Positions 46,065 to 54,507 of a stretch of DNA of 64,000 nt are shown piece after piece. The number at the start of each line of letters is the position of its first letter. Positions within the stretch are counted from its first letter, which is position 1. Made by a program: the position numbers and the translations under genes. The notes beneath the pieces were generated by a model, which saw only the letters and a list, made by a program, of their open reading frames with translations, was not told the origin of the DNA and did no database searches. This DNA is from Azospirillum sp. OGB3. GTDB taxonomy: Bacteria > Pseudomonadota > Alphaproteobacteria > Azospirillales > Azospirillaceae. Location of the stretch: the NCBI RefSeq assembly GCF_014192915.1, contig NZ_JACHYN010000001.1, positions 744,001-808,000 on the forward strand. Direction: 5' to 3'.

Positions 46065-46997
46065 TCACGCCTTGGCGGAGGCCGTCCGCTCGGCGCGCGA
46101 CTGCGCGGCGTCGCGGTGCGCGGTGTAGAGGGCGGAGGCCGCGATCACCCCGGCGCCGACCCAGCCCCACAGGTCCATGGCCTCGCCGAACAGCGGCCAG
46201 GCGAGCAGGGCGGTGAAGGGCAGGCGGGCGTAGTCGTAGGGCATCATCGCCGATGCCGGCGCCAGCTTGAAGGCGCGGGTCATCGCCAGTTGTCCCAGCG
46301 TCAGCACGCCGCCCAGCAGGACGAGCCAGCCGAGCGCCGTCCAGCTCGGCCACTCCCACACGAACAGCGCCGGCAAAAGCGCCATCGGGGTCAGGAACAG
46401 CCCCATGTAGGCCACCACGACCATCACCCCGTCGGAAGTCGCCAGCGCCCGCACCTGGAGCGTGGTGACGGCGGCGGCGACGCAATGCAGGAGCATGACG
46501 AGGATCGTCGGGTCCAGCGTGGCGTCGTCGGGGCGGATGACGATCATCACCCCGGCCAACCCGACCAGGACGGCGGCCCAGCGCCGCGCCCGCACCGTCT
46601 CGTGCAGGAACAGCGCGGCCCCGGTGGTGACGAAGAGGGGGATGGTGAAGCTGAGCGCCGTGGCGTCCGGCAGCGGCATGTGGGTGACGCTGTAGAACCA
46701 GCACAGCATCGCCACCAGGCTGGTCGCCGAGCGCGAGGCGTAGAGCCCCGCCCGCCCGGTGCGCAGCCGCCCCAGCCCGACCGCCGCGATCCAGGGCAGC
46801 ATGAACATCAGGCTGAACAGGTTGCGGAAGAAGACGATCTCGAAGGGGTGCAACTCGCCGCTGACATGGCGGATCATCGCGTTGCCGATGGCGATGAACA
46901 GGGCGGCTCCCAGCATCCAGAAGGCCGCCTCCAGCGGCTTTCCCGCCATGCCGGGGCCGGAGGCGGGACCTTTGGCGGTGAGCGCGTGGGTGGGCAA
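46065..46997 (-). CDS. EamA/DMT-superfamily transporter
   Basis: A ten-helix membrane exporter of 310 residues with two EamA repeats (AAFWMLGAALFIAIGNAMI and VMLLHCVAAAVTTLQVRAL). Substrates in this family are amino acids, nucleosides or metabolites; not predictable here. The start appears to be TTG at 46997, with an AGGGA eight bases ahead; ATG at 46949 is an alternative that keeps the first helix. It lies alone, downstream of the ccm operon on the same strand. Confidence 0.9.
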   Translation of the reverse strand: MPTHALTAKGPASGPGMAGKPLEAAFWMLGAALFIAIGNAMIRHVSGELHPFEIVFFRNLFSLMFMLPWIAAVGLGRLRTGRAGLYASRSATSLVAMLCWFYSVTHMPLPDATALSFTIPLFVTTGAALFLHETVRARRWAAVLVGLAGVMIVIRPDDATLDPTILVMLLHCVAAAVTTLQVRALATSDGVMVVVAYMGLFLTPMALLPALFVWEWPSWTALGWLVLLGGVLTLGQLAMTRAFKLAPASAMMPYDYARLPFTALLAWPLFGEAMDLWGWVGAGVIAASALYTAHRDAAQSRAERTASAKA

Positions 46998-47133
46998 TCG
47001 GTCGCGTCCCTGGCGGATCGGCCTGAGGGCGGCGCTCCGTTTCCGGATACGCCACCCCAGCGTGCATCGCTATCCTGCTCTTCGGACCGGTCCAGGTGCA
47101 AGGGACATTGGGGAGAGGATCAGCGGGAGAAGA

Positions 47134-48600
47134 TCAGCCGCCGGCCTTCAGCGAATCGAGGCGGGCGCGAATCAGCGTGTATTCCGGCTCCTCCGGCTTG
47201 AACTGGGCCAGCAGGCGGGTCCACAGGTCGGTGGCCTCCGTGGTCTGGCCGACGCCGGCGGCGTTCAGGCCAAGCAGCCAGAGCGCGTCGCGGTTGTCGG
47301 GCTCGGCCGCCAGCGCCTGACGGAGCGCGGCGACGGCCTCCTCCGGCATCGGACCGGGCTTGCTGCTCCGCGGCTCCGCCGACAGCAGGGCGGAGGCGTA
47401 GGCGACCAGCACGTCGGGCCGCTGGGGCGCCCGCTCCCGCGCCTTGCGGGCGGCGTCGATGGCCTTGACCGACTCGCCCATCACGCCGTAGGAGCGCGAC
47501 AGCCGCAGCCAGCCGTCAACGTCGTCCGGGTTGGCCTCCAGCCGGGCGGCCAGCCCGTCGACCATGCCGCGGATCATCTGCTGCTGGTCCTCGCCGTCGG
47601 CCTGTCCCTGCGCTTGGCCCTGGCCCTGGTTTTGGCCCTGGTTCTGGGCGACCGGCGGCTGTTGCTGCGCGGGCAGCGGCTCCGGCGTCACCTTGGCCGG
47701 GTCGAGGTTCAGCGCCTTGGCGGCCTCCGCGATCTGCGCCCGCACGACCGGCACCCAGGGGGCGTCGGCGTGGGTCTCGGCGAGCAGGGCGCTCCAGCGC
47801 TCCAGCGCGTCCTTGGTGTCGCCGGCCTGGAAGCGGGCCAGCGCGGCGTAGAAACGGGCGCGCGGCTCGGTCGGGTCCTTCGCCAGCATGCGGTCGAAGG
47901 TCTTGCGCGCCTCGTCCGGCACGGTGCCGCCGTTGGCCGAGATCAGGACCTCGCCGTAGCTGCCGAGCAGCTCCAGGTCGTCGCCGGCCAGGGCGACCGC
48001 CTTGCCCAGCGCGTCGGCGGCCTCGGGCAGGCGGCCCATCTTGGCGTAGGCCTGGCCGAGGATGGCCCAGCCCTGCGGGTCGTCGGGGGTCTCGGCGAGC
48101 TGGGCCTTCAGCTTGTCCATCGCCGCCAGCACGTTCTTCGGCGGCCCGCCGCGCTCATGGTCGAGGTTGCGCGAGGCCAGCGGCTGCGCCGGCAGCTCCG
48201 GACGGCCGAGCTTGCCGTAGACGGCCAGCGTGCCGAGCGGCAGCAGGACGGCCAGCAGGGCGGCCAGCGCCATCGCGCTGCGCGGGGCGCGGGCGGCGGG
48301 GGCCATGCCCTTCTTCGCGTCCTTCGCGCCATCCTTCGCCCCACCCTTCGCTGAGCCCTTGCCGCGGTCGGCAATGGCCAGCATGCGGCGGCCGATCTCG
48401 GCGCGGGCGGCGGCGGCCTGCGCCTCGCTGATCAGGCCGCGGCCCTGGTCGCGCTCCAGCTCGCCCAGCTGGTCGCGGTAGACCTCCAGGTCGTAGGCGG
48501 CGCGCTCCTCGGCGGCGCCCTCGGGCTTCCTCAGCAGCGGCGGCACGATCAGCAGCACCACGGCCGCCGTCAGGGCGGCGGCGACGATCCAGAACAGCAT
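47134..48600 (-). CDS. ccmI: Cytochrome c biogenesis protein CcmI
   Basis: Last gene of the ccm operon, 488 residues. Two N-terminal helices (MLFWIVAAALTAAVVLLIVPPLL and AMALAALLAVLLPLGTLAVYG) flank a leucine-rich region (YDLEVYRDQLGELERDQ), and the periplasmic part holds TPR repeats (WAILGQAYAKMGRLPEAADALGKA...). A Gln/Gly-rich linker (NQGQNQGQGQAQGQ) separates two TPR groups. CcmI passes apocytochrome c to the CcmF-CcmH ligation complex. Its ATG overlaps the ccmH stop by one base. Confidence 0.94.
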   Translation of the reverse strand: MLFWIVAAALTAAVVLLIVPPLLRKPEGAAEERAAYDLEVYRDQLGELERDQGRGLISEAQAAAARAEIGRRMLAIADRGKGSAKGGAKDGAKDAKKGMAPAARAPRSAMALAALLAVLLPLGTLAVYGKLGRPELPAQPLASRNLDHERGGPPKNVLAAMDKLKAQLAETPDDPQGWAILGQAYAKMGRLPEAADALGKAVALAGDDLELLGSYGEVLISANGGTVPDEARKTFDRMLAKDPTEPRARFYAALARFQAGDTKDALERWSALLAETHADAPWVPVVRAQIAEAAKALNLDPAKVTPEPLPAQQQPPVAQNQGQNQGQGQAQGQADGEDQQQMIRGMVDGLAARLEANPDDVDGWLRLSRSYGVMGESVKAIDAARKARERAPQRPDVLVAYASALLSAEPRSSKPGPMPEEAVAALRQALAAEPDNRDALWLLGLNAAGVGQTTEATDLWTRLLAQFKPEEPEYTLIRARLDSLKAGG

Positions 48601-49076
48601 CAGGCTTTGTCCTTGCGGAGCAGGGCGTCCAGGCGCCGCCGCTCGTCCTCGGTCAGCGGGGCGGTGTCGCCGCCCGCAGCAACGGCGGCACCCTTGCGGC
48701 CGCGCAGGTACAGGGCCGTGGCGACGCCGCCGATGGCCAGGATCACGAAGGGGCCGATCCACAGGAACAGCGTCGTCGCCTTGAAGGGCGGGCGCAGCAG
48801 CACATAGTCGCCGTAGCGGTCGGTGACGAAGCTCAGCACCTGCTGGTTGCTGTCGCCGGCGGTCAGCCGCTCGCGGACCAGAACGCGCAGGTCGCGGGCG
48901 AGCGGCGCGTTGGAGTCGTCGATCGACTGGTTCTGGCAGACGAGGCAGCGCAGATCCTTGCTGATCTCCCGCGCGCGGCCTTCCAACGCCGGGTCCTTCA
49001 GCACCTCGTCGGGCTGGACGGCGGAGGCGGCGACCGGAGTCAAGGCCAGCAGGGCGGCGAGAAGGAGGGCTCTCAC
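48600..49076 (-). CDS. ccmH: Cytochrome c biogenesis protein CcmH (CcmH/CycL)
   Basis: A 158-residue periplasmic thioreductase. After a signal peptide, the active CxxC is LRCLVCQNQSIDDSN (Cys44, Cys47), which reduces the haem-binding cysteines of apocytochrome. A C-terminal helix (LFLWIGPFVILAIGGVATALYL) anchors it. The GTG start overlaps the ccmG stop (GTGA). It is the short, N-terminal type: the TPR part is the separate ccmI. Confidence 0.95.
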   Translation of the reverse strand: MRALLLAALLALTPVAASAVQPDEVLKDPALEGRAREISKDLRCLVCQNQSIDDSNAPLARDLRVLVRERLTAGDSNQQVLSFVTDRYGDYVLLRPPFKATTLFLWIGPFVILAIGGVATALYLRGRKGAAVAAGGDTAPLTEDERRRLDALLRKDKA

Positions 49077-49609
49077 GACGCGCTCCTCAGATGCTTGACC
49101 ATGGGCAGGATCTGCTCCTCGACCACCTGCGGGGTCAGGGGACCGACATGCTTGAAGCGGATGCGGCCCTGGCGGTCGAGCAGGAAGGTCTCCGGCACGC
49201 CGTAGACGCCCCAGTCGATGGACACGCGGCCGTCCAGGTCGACGCCGATGCTGGCGTAGGGATCGCCGTTGCGGTTCAGCCAGGCGATGGCGTCCTCGGC
49301 CTTGTCCTTGTGGTTGATGCCGCGCACCGTCACGCCCTGCTCGCGGGCCAGCCGGGTGATGATCGGGTGCTCGGCCTTGCAGGGGATGCACCAGGAGGCG
49401 AAGACGTTCACCAGCGTGACGTCGCCCTTCAGCGTCGCGTTGGACAGCCCTTCCTTGTGGCCCGGCAGCGGCGGCAGCGCGAATTCCGGCGCCGGCTTGT
49501 CGATCAGGGCGGACGGGATGTCGCGCGGGTCGCGGTCGAACCCGCGCAGGAAGGCCACGCCGACACCGACGAACAGCAGCAGCGGCAACAGGTAGATCAG
49601 GCGGCGCAT
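49073..49609 (-). CDS. ccmG: Thiol:disulfide interchange protein CcmG (DsbE)
   Basis: Membrane-anchored thioredoxin-fold protein of 178 residues. The N-terminal anchor LIYLLPLLLFVGVGVAFL is followed by the redox motif WCIPC (Cys74, Cys77) and the cis-Pro loop GVYGVPETFLLD. It passes electrons to CcmH or the apocytochrome. It is 13 bases after ccmF. Confidence 0.95.
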   Translation of the reverse strand: MRRLIYLLPLLLFVGVGVAFLRGFDRDPRDIPSALIDKPAPEFALPPLPGHKEGLSNATLKGDVTLVNVFASWCIPCKAEHPIITRLAREQGVTVRGINHKDKAEDAIAWLNRNGDPYASIGVDLDGRVSIDWGVYGVPETFLLDRQGRIRFKHVGPLTPQVVEEQILPMVKHLRSAS

Positions 49610-49622
49610 CGGAAGCGTGTCC

Positions 49623-51614
49623 TTACTCGGCGGGCTGGAGATTGCCCTTGGCGGCGCGGCGGCGCTCCGGGGCGCCGATGCGGAAGCGGCGGTCGGACAG
49701 GCTGACGAACCCGCCCAGCATCATCCCCAGCGAGCCGATCCAGATCCACGGCACCAGCGGGTGATGGTACAGCCGCACGGTCCAGGCCGTGCCGTTCTGC
49801 GTCGGGTCGCCCAGCGCCACATAGACGTCGGACAGCCAGGTGGTGTGGATCGCCGCCTCGGTCGTCGTCATGCGGGTGACCGGGTAGCTGCGGCGCTGCG
49901 GCGTCAGGGTGGCGATGGTCCGGCCGTCGCGGGTGACGGTGAAGACGCCCTGCTCGGCGCTGTAGTTCGGGCCCTGCACCGTGCCGACGCGGTCGAAATG
50001 CACGGCGTAGGCGCCGACCGTGGCGTTGTCGCCCGGCTTCATCGCCTTGATCGTCTCGCTCTGCCAGGCCGAGGTGCCGGTCATGCCGGCGATGGCGATG
50101 CCCATGGAGGCGTGGGCGATGGTCATGCCCCAGGCGCTGCGCGGCAGGTTGACCGCGCGGTTCCAACTGTCCTTCGCCGGGATGCGGAACAGGCGGATGC
50201 GCTCCGCGAACTCGGCGATCGAGCCGAAGAAGGCCCAGGCGGCGAGCGCGACGCCGACCAGCGCTAGCAGCGGGCCGCCGCCGTTGGTGACGTAGGCGGC
50301 GATGGCGACGCAGGCCACGGTCGCCACGCCCGCCGTCCACAGCCGGGTCAGGGCGCCCAGCAGGTCGGCGCGCTTCCAGGCCAGGAAGGGGCCGACCACC
50401 ATGGCGATCACCATCGGGATGGCGACGGGGATGAAGGTGGCGTTGAAGAAGGGCGGGCCGACCGACACCTTGCCGAGGTCGAGCACGTCGAGGAACAGCG
50501 GGTAGAGCGTGCCGATGAAGACCGTCGCCGTCGCGGTGGACAGCAGCAGGTTGTTCAGCACCAGCGAGCCCTCGCGGCTGACCGGCGCGAACAGGCCGCC
50601 GGTCTTCAGGCTGGGCGCCCGCAAGGAGTAGAGCAGCAGCGAGCCGCCGGTGGCGATGGCCAGCAGGACCAGGATGAAGACGCCGCGCGCCGGGTCCACC
50701 GCGAAGGCGTGGACCGAGGTCAGGATGCCCGACCGCACCAGGAAGGTGCCCATCAGCGACAGCGAGAAGGTGATGATCGCCAGCAGGATGGTCCAGGTCT
50801 TCAGCGCGTCGCGCTTCTCCACCACGATGGCGGAGTGCAGCAGCGCGGTCCCGGCCAGCCAGGGCATGAAGGAGGCGTTCTCGACCGGGTCCCAGTACCA
50901 CCAGCCGCCCCAGCCCAGCTCGTAATAGGCCCACCAGGAGCCGAGCGCGATGCCGGCGGTCAGGGTCGACCAGGCGGCCAGCGTCCAGGGCCGCACCCAG
51001 CGCGCCCAGGCCGGGTCGACGCGCCCTTCGATCAGGGCGGCGACCGCGAAGGAGAAGGCGACGGAGAAGCCGACATAGCCCGCGTAGAGGAAGGGCGGGT
51101 GGAAGGCGAGGCCGGGGTCCTGGAGCAGCGGGTTCAGGTCGTTGCCGTCGAGCGGCGCCGGAACCACGCGCAGGAAGGGGTTCGAGGTGATCAGGATGAA
51201 CAGCAGGAAGCCGACGCCGATCATGCCCTGGACGGCGATGACGCGGGCCTTCAGCGAGGGCGGCAGGTTGCGCCCGAAGATGCCGACCGCCGCGCCGAAC
51301 ACCGTCAGCATGACGATCCACAGCATCATCGAGCCTTCGTGGTTCCCCCACACGCCCGACACCTTGTAGAGCATCGGCTTCATCGAGTGGCTGTTGGCGA
51401 CCACGTTCGACACGCTGAAGTCCGACACCACATGCGCCCAGGTCAGGGCGCCGTAGGCGACCAGGACCAGCAGCATCTGGGCGATGGCGGCGGGGCGGGC
51501 GACGCCCATCCAGGCGGCGTTGCCGGTGGCGGCACCCACCAGGGGGACGCCGGACTGCACCAGCGCCACGAACAGCGCCAGCACCAGCGCGTAATGGCCG
51601 AGTTCGGGAATCAC
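49623..51614 (-). CDS. ccmF: Haem lyase subunit CcmF
   Basis: Membrane haem lyase of 663 residues with about 14-15 helices. The family blocks VWGNHEGSMMLWIV and GWGGWWYWDPVENASFMPW (WWD) are intact, and the conserved TPTEA-like region reads MTTTEAAIHTTW. It attaches haem from CcmE to apocytochrome c. The start codon is GTG after a GGGAG. It is the largest gene of the operon. Confidence 0.96.
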   Translation of the reverse strand: MIPELGHYALVLALFVALVQSGVPLVGAATGNAAWMGVARPAAIAQMLLVLVAYGALTWAHVVSDFSVSNVVANSHSMKPMLYKVSGVWGNHEGSMMLWIVMLTVFGAAVGIFGRNLPPSLKARVIAVQGMIGVGFLLFILITSNPFLRVVPAPLDGNDLNPLLQDPGLAFHPPFLYAGYVGFSVAFSFAVAALIEGRVDPAWARWVRPWTLAAWSTLTAGIALGSWWAYYELGWGGWWYWDPVENASFMPWLAGTALLHSAIVVEKRDALKTWTILLAIITFSLSLMGTFLVRSGILTSVHAFAVDPARGVFILVLLAIATGGSLLLYSLRAPSLKTGGLFAPVSREGSLVLNNLLLSTATATVFIGTLYPLFLDVLDLGKVSVGPPFFNATFIPVAIPMVIAMVVGPFLAWKRADLLGALTRLWTAGVATVACVAIAAYVTNGGGPLLALVGVALAAWAFFGSIAEFAERIRLFRIPAKDSWNRAVNLPRSAWGMTIAHASMGIAIAGMTGTSAWQSETIKAMKPGDNATVGAYAVHFDRVGTVQGPNYSAEQGVFTVTRDGRTIATLTPQRRSYPVTRMTTTEAAIHTTWLSDVYVALGDPTQNGTAWTVRLYHHPLVPWIWIGSLGMMLGGFVSLSDRRFRIGAPERRRAAKGNLQPAE

Positions 51615-51669
51615 GGGCCCGATGCTCCCTTGAAGAACGGAATGAGGAGGAGTGGGGAAGCGGCCAGCG

Positions 51670-52125
51670 TCACGAGCTGGGCTTCTGCTCCTTCGAGTTC
51701 GCCTTGAAGTGCTCCGCCTCCTTCAGGGCGGCGGCGACCTCCGGCGGCATGTAGTTCTCGTCGTGCTTGGCCAGCACCTCGCGCGCCTGGAAGACGCCGT
51801 TGATCATGCGGCCTTCCGTGATGACGCCCTGCCCCTCGCGGAACAGGTCGGGAAGCTGGCCGCGGTAGCTGACCGCGACGGTGTGCACCGTGTCGGTGAC
51901 GCGGAACTGCGTCGTCACCCCGTCGGGCATCTTGCTGACGCTGCCCTCCTCGACGAGGCCGCCCAGGCGGAAGTTGCGGTCGCCGATGTCCTGGGTCTGC
52001 AACTGCGTGGGGCTGAAGAAGAAGACGATGTTGTCCTCGAACGCCGTCAGCGTCAGGGCGGTGGCCGCGCCAAGGCCCAGCAGGGCGAGGCCCAGCATGT
52101 AGAGGCGCCGTTTCTTGCGGGTCAT
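51670..52125 (-). CDS. ccmE: Haem chaperone CcmE
   Basis: A 151-residue membrane-anchored haem carrier. A helix at residues 8-26 precedes the OB-fold. The covalent haem site is LAKHDENYMPPEV (His121, Tyr125). CcmE takes haem from CcmC and gives it to CcmF. Its start overlaps the ccmD stop by four bases (ATGA). Confidence 0.96.
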   Translation of the reverse strand: MTRKKRRLYMLGLALLGLGAATALTLTAFEDNIVFFFSPTQLQTQDIGDRNFRLGGLVEEGSVSKMPDGVTTQFRVTDTVHTVAVSYRGQLPDLFREGQGVITEGRMINGVFQAREVLAKHDENYMPPEVAAALKEAEHFKANSKEQKPSS

Positions 52126-52340
52126 CCTTCACCAACCTCCGCCGCGGGCGACGCCGCGGCTCCGTTGCGCGCCCGGCGCCGCCGCGGCGGGCGGCTGCCT
52201 TCCAGCGCCTTCAGGGTCGTCTCGGCGCCGCGCAGCGCCTTCAGCGTGGCGACCAGCAGGCCGACCATCACCAGCGCCGCCAGCGCGTAGGACGACCAGA
52301 CATACGCGGCGTAGCCGCCCATCGCGAAAAACTCTGCCAT
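52122..52340 (-). CDS. ccmD: Haem exporter accessory protein CcmD
   Basis: A 72-residue protein with one helix (YVWSSYALAALVMVGLLVATL) and a basic C-terminal tail, the typical short CcmD. It helps CcmC release haem-loaded CcmE. It lies between ccmC and ccmE as usual. Confidence 0.92.
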   Translation of the reverse strand: MAEFFAMGGYAAYVWSSYALAALVMVGLLVATLKALRGAETTLKALEGSRPPRRRRARNGAAASPAAEVGEG

Positions 52341-52371
52341 CCTTGCCTCCGGCCCCGCCTGTTCCCGTGCC

Positions 52372-53091
52372 TCAGCCCTGCGCCTCGGTCAGGCGCATCG
52401 TCTGGATCTTGCGTTGCACGATCTCCGCCCGCAGGCGCAGCAGGACCACCGTGATGAAGTAGGCGGTGAAGCCCAGCGCCATGACCAGCAGCGGGACCAG
52501 CATGGACCCGTCGATGGTCGGTCCGCCCATGCGGATGACGCTGGCCGGCTGGTGAAGGGTGTTCCACCAGTCCACCGAGAATTTGATGATCGGCACGTTC
52601 ACGATGCCGACGAGGAGCAGCACGTTGCCCGCCCGCGTCCCGCGCTGCGGGTCGTCGAAGGCGTTCACCAGCGCCATGTAGCCGAGATAGAGGAAGAACA
52701 GGATCAGCACGCTGGTCAGCCGCGCGTCCCACACCCACCACGTCCCCCACATCGGCGCGCCCCACAGCGAGCCGGTGACGAGGCAGATGAGGGTGAAGCC
52801 GGCGCCGACCGGGGCGGCGGCCTTGGCGAACAGGTCGGCCAGCGGATGCTTCCACACCAGCCCGCAGGCGGCGGCGATGGCCATGTTGACGTAGACGAAC
52901 AGGCTCATCCAGGCGGCGGGCACATGGATGTACATGATCCGCACGGTGTCGCCCTGCTGATAGTCGCGCGGCGAGCCGATCAGCGCGATGTAGAGCCCGA
53001 CGATCAGCAGGATCACGGTCGCCCCCGCCGTCCAGGGCAGGATCGCCGCCGACAGGCGCTGGAAGCGGGCAGGATTTGCAAATCGATGCAT
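52372..53091 (-). CDS. ccmC: Haem handling protein CcmC
   Basis: First gene of the operon, 239 residues and six helices. The WWD haem-binding motif WGTWWVWDARLTS is intact. It transfers haem to CcmE. ATG at 53091 (MHRFANPARFQRL) is preferred; the frame continues 31 codons upstream, but those codons have no family similarity. The genes ccmA and ccmB, which in many genomes lie directly ahead, are absent: a DMT transporter occupies the next position. Confidence 0.95.
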   Translation of the reverse strand: MHRFANPARFQRLSAAILPWTAGATVILLIVGLYIALIGSPRDYQQGDTVRIMYIHVPAAWMSLFVYVNMAIAAACGLVWKHPLADLFAKAAAPVGAGFTLICLVTGSLWGAPMWGTWWVWDARLTSVLILFFLYLGYMALVNAFDDPQRGTRAGNVLLLVGIVNVPIIKFSVDWWNTLHQPASVIRMGGPTIDGSMLVPLLVMALGFTAYFITVVLLRLRAEIVQRKIQTMRLTEAQG

Positions 53092-53327
53092 AGGACCTAT
53101 GGGCCTCTGGTCGTGCTGCGGACGATATAAGCTCAGTGATGCCCCAGCGCGAGGGGTTTCGCCTTGATCTTGGTCAGGAAACATGGCCGCACACCGTGGT
53201 GTTTTCAGGATGGTGCGGCGGCCTGTCGCACTGACGGTACGACGGGTTGACGCGGCCTTTCCATGCTACGTTGGTGCAGGGCGGGTGAAAAAGTCCGCCC
53301 GGGCCGGGTGACGGGGCGACGCCGCGC

Positions 53328-54374
53328 TCAGTGTCGGTGCGCGTGGTGGGCGTCGGGAAAGTGCGCGTGCCGGTGCCGCAGGCGCCCGTGGTGGTGCCGG
53401 TGGCTGTGCGGTTCGGTCACCGGACCGTCGTGATGGTGCCGGTGGTGCTCGTCATGGACGTGCGGGTGATCATGCTCGATCTCGTCATGATCGTGTTCAT
53501 GGTCGTGATCCTCGGTCAGGTGCAGCCAGACGCCGACCCCCATCAGGACCGCCGCCGCCGCCAGCCCGAGCGTCACCGGCTCCCCGAAGATCGCCAGGGA
53601 GGCGATGCCCCCGACGAAGGGGGCCGTCGAGAAATAGGCCCCGGTGCGGGCGGCGCCGATGTGGCGCAGGGCGACCACGAACAGCACGAGGCTGACCCCA
53701 TAGCCGAGCAGCCCAACCAGCATCGCCGCCGCCGCGGTCGGCACGGCGGGCGGGCCGTCGCCGAGCGCCAGGGCGATCCCGACATTGACGGTGCCGGCCA
53801 CCAGCCCCTTGATGGTGGCGATGTCCATGGGATCGGCCAGGGACACCTTGCGGGTCAGGTTGTTGTCCACCGCCCACATCAGGCAGGCGGCGGCGACCGC
53901 GGCCGGTCCCCAACCGCCGGCGAGGCTCACCGGTCCGCTCCAGGACAGAACGACCGCTCCCGCCACGATGGCGACCATCCCGGCGACGAGCCGCCGGTCG
54001 ACGCCCTCGCGGAAGACGAACCAGGCCAGCAGGGCGGTGAACACCCCTTCCAGGTTGAGCAGCAGCGAGGCGGTCGAGGCCGGCGTCGCCGTCAGGCCGG
54101 CCATCAGCAGCACCGGCCCGGCGACACCCCCGGCAGCGACGGCGGCCAGCAGCCAGAGCCATTCGGCGCCGCGGAGGCCGCGCTCGCCGCGCTGTTGTGA
54201 CGCCGACAGCTTGCGGGCCAGCCGGAGCAGCCCCAGCCCGGTTCCGGAGCCGAGATAGAGCAGGCCCGCCAGCAGCCAGGGCGACAGGTCGTGGACGAGC
54301 AGTTTCGCCAGCGGCGTGCTGACGCCGAAAAGGGCCGCCGCCAGGATGGCGGTCGTCGCACCGGTTTGGGGCAT
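53328..54374 (-). CDS. EamA/DMT transporter with histidine-rich tail
   Basis: A 348-residue membrane transporter with ten helices from two EamA repeats. After the last helix the final 60 or so residues are dominated by histidine with Asp and Glu (DHDHEHDHDEIEHDH onward): I count about 25 His. Tails of this kind bind Ni, Co, Zn or Cu in metal transporters, so it may move or sense a metal (inference). The sequence of the membrane part is otherwise ordinary DMT. It is upstream of ccmC on the same strand with a 236-base gap, so it need not be in the operon. Confidence 0.9.
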   Translation of the reverse strand: MPQTGATTAILAAALFGVSTPLAKLLVHDLSPWLLAGLLYLGSGTGLGLLRLARKLSASQQRGERGLRGAEWLWLLAAVAAGGVAGPVLLMAGLTATPASTASLLLNLEGVFTALLAWFVFREGVDRRLVAGMVAIVAGAVVLSWSGPVSLAGGWGPAAVAAACLMWAVDNNLTRKVSLADPMDIATIKGLVAGTVNVGIALALGDGPPAVPTAAAAMLVGLLGYGVSLVLFVVALRHIGAARTGAYFSTAPFVGGIASLAIFGEPVTLGLAAAAVLMGVGVWLHLTEDHDHEHDHDEIEHDHPHVHDEHHRHHHDGPVTEPHSHRHHHGRLRHRHAHFPDAHHAHRH

Positions 54375-54407
54375 GAGCGCCTCGCACGCCGAGTGAGGAA
54401 ACCTATG

Positions 54408-54491
54408 CTCCCACCCTAACCCTCCCCGGCTCCCGCGGGGGAGGAGACCGATCCTTCTCCCCTGCGAAATCGGGGGAGGCCCGGGGTGGAG
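54408..54491. repeat. GC-rich intergenic palindrome, copy 3
   Basis: CTCCCACCC at the left pairs imperfectly with GGGGTGGAG at the right. Inside are CTCCCC...GGGGGAG and CTCCCC...GGGGGAG stems, with the shared motif CCCTGCGAAATC or CTTTCGCAGGGG seen in copy 1. It lies between the DMT and PBP1A genes. Confidence 0.75.
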
Positions 54492-54507
54492 ACCCGTGTA
54501 CGCCCCC

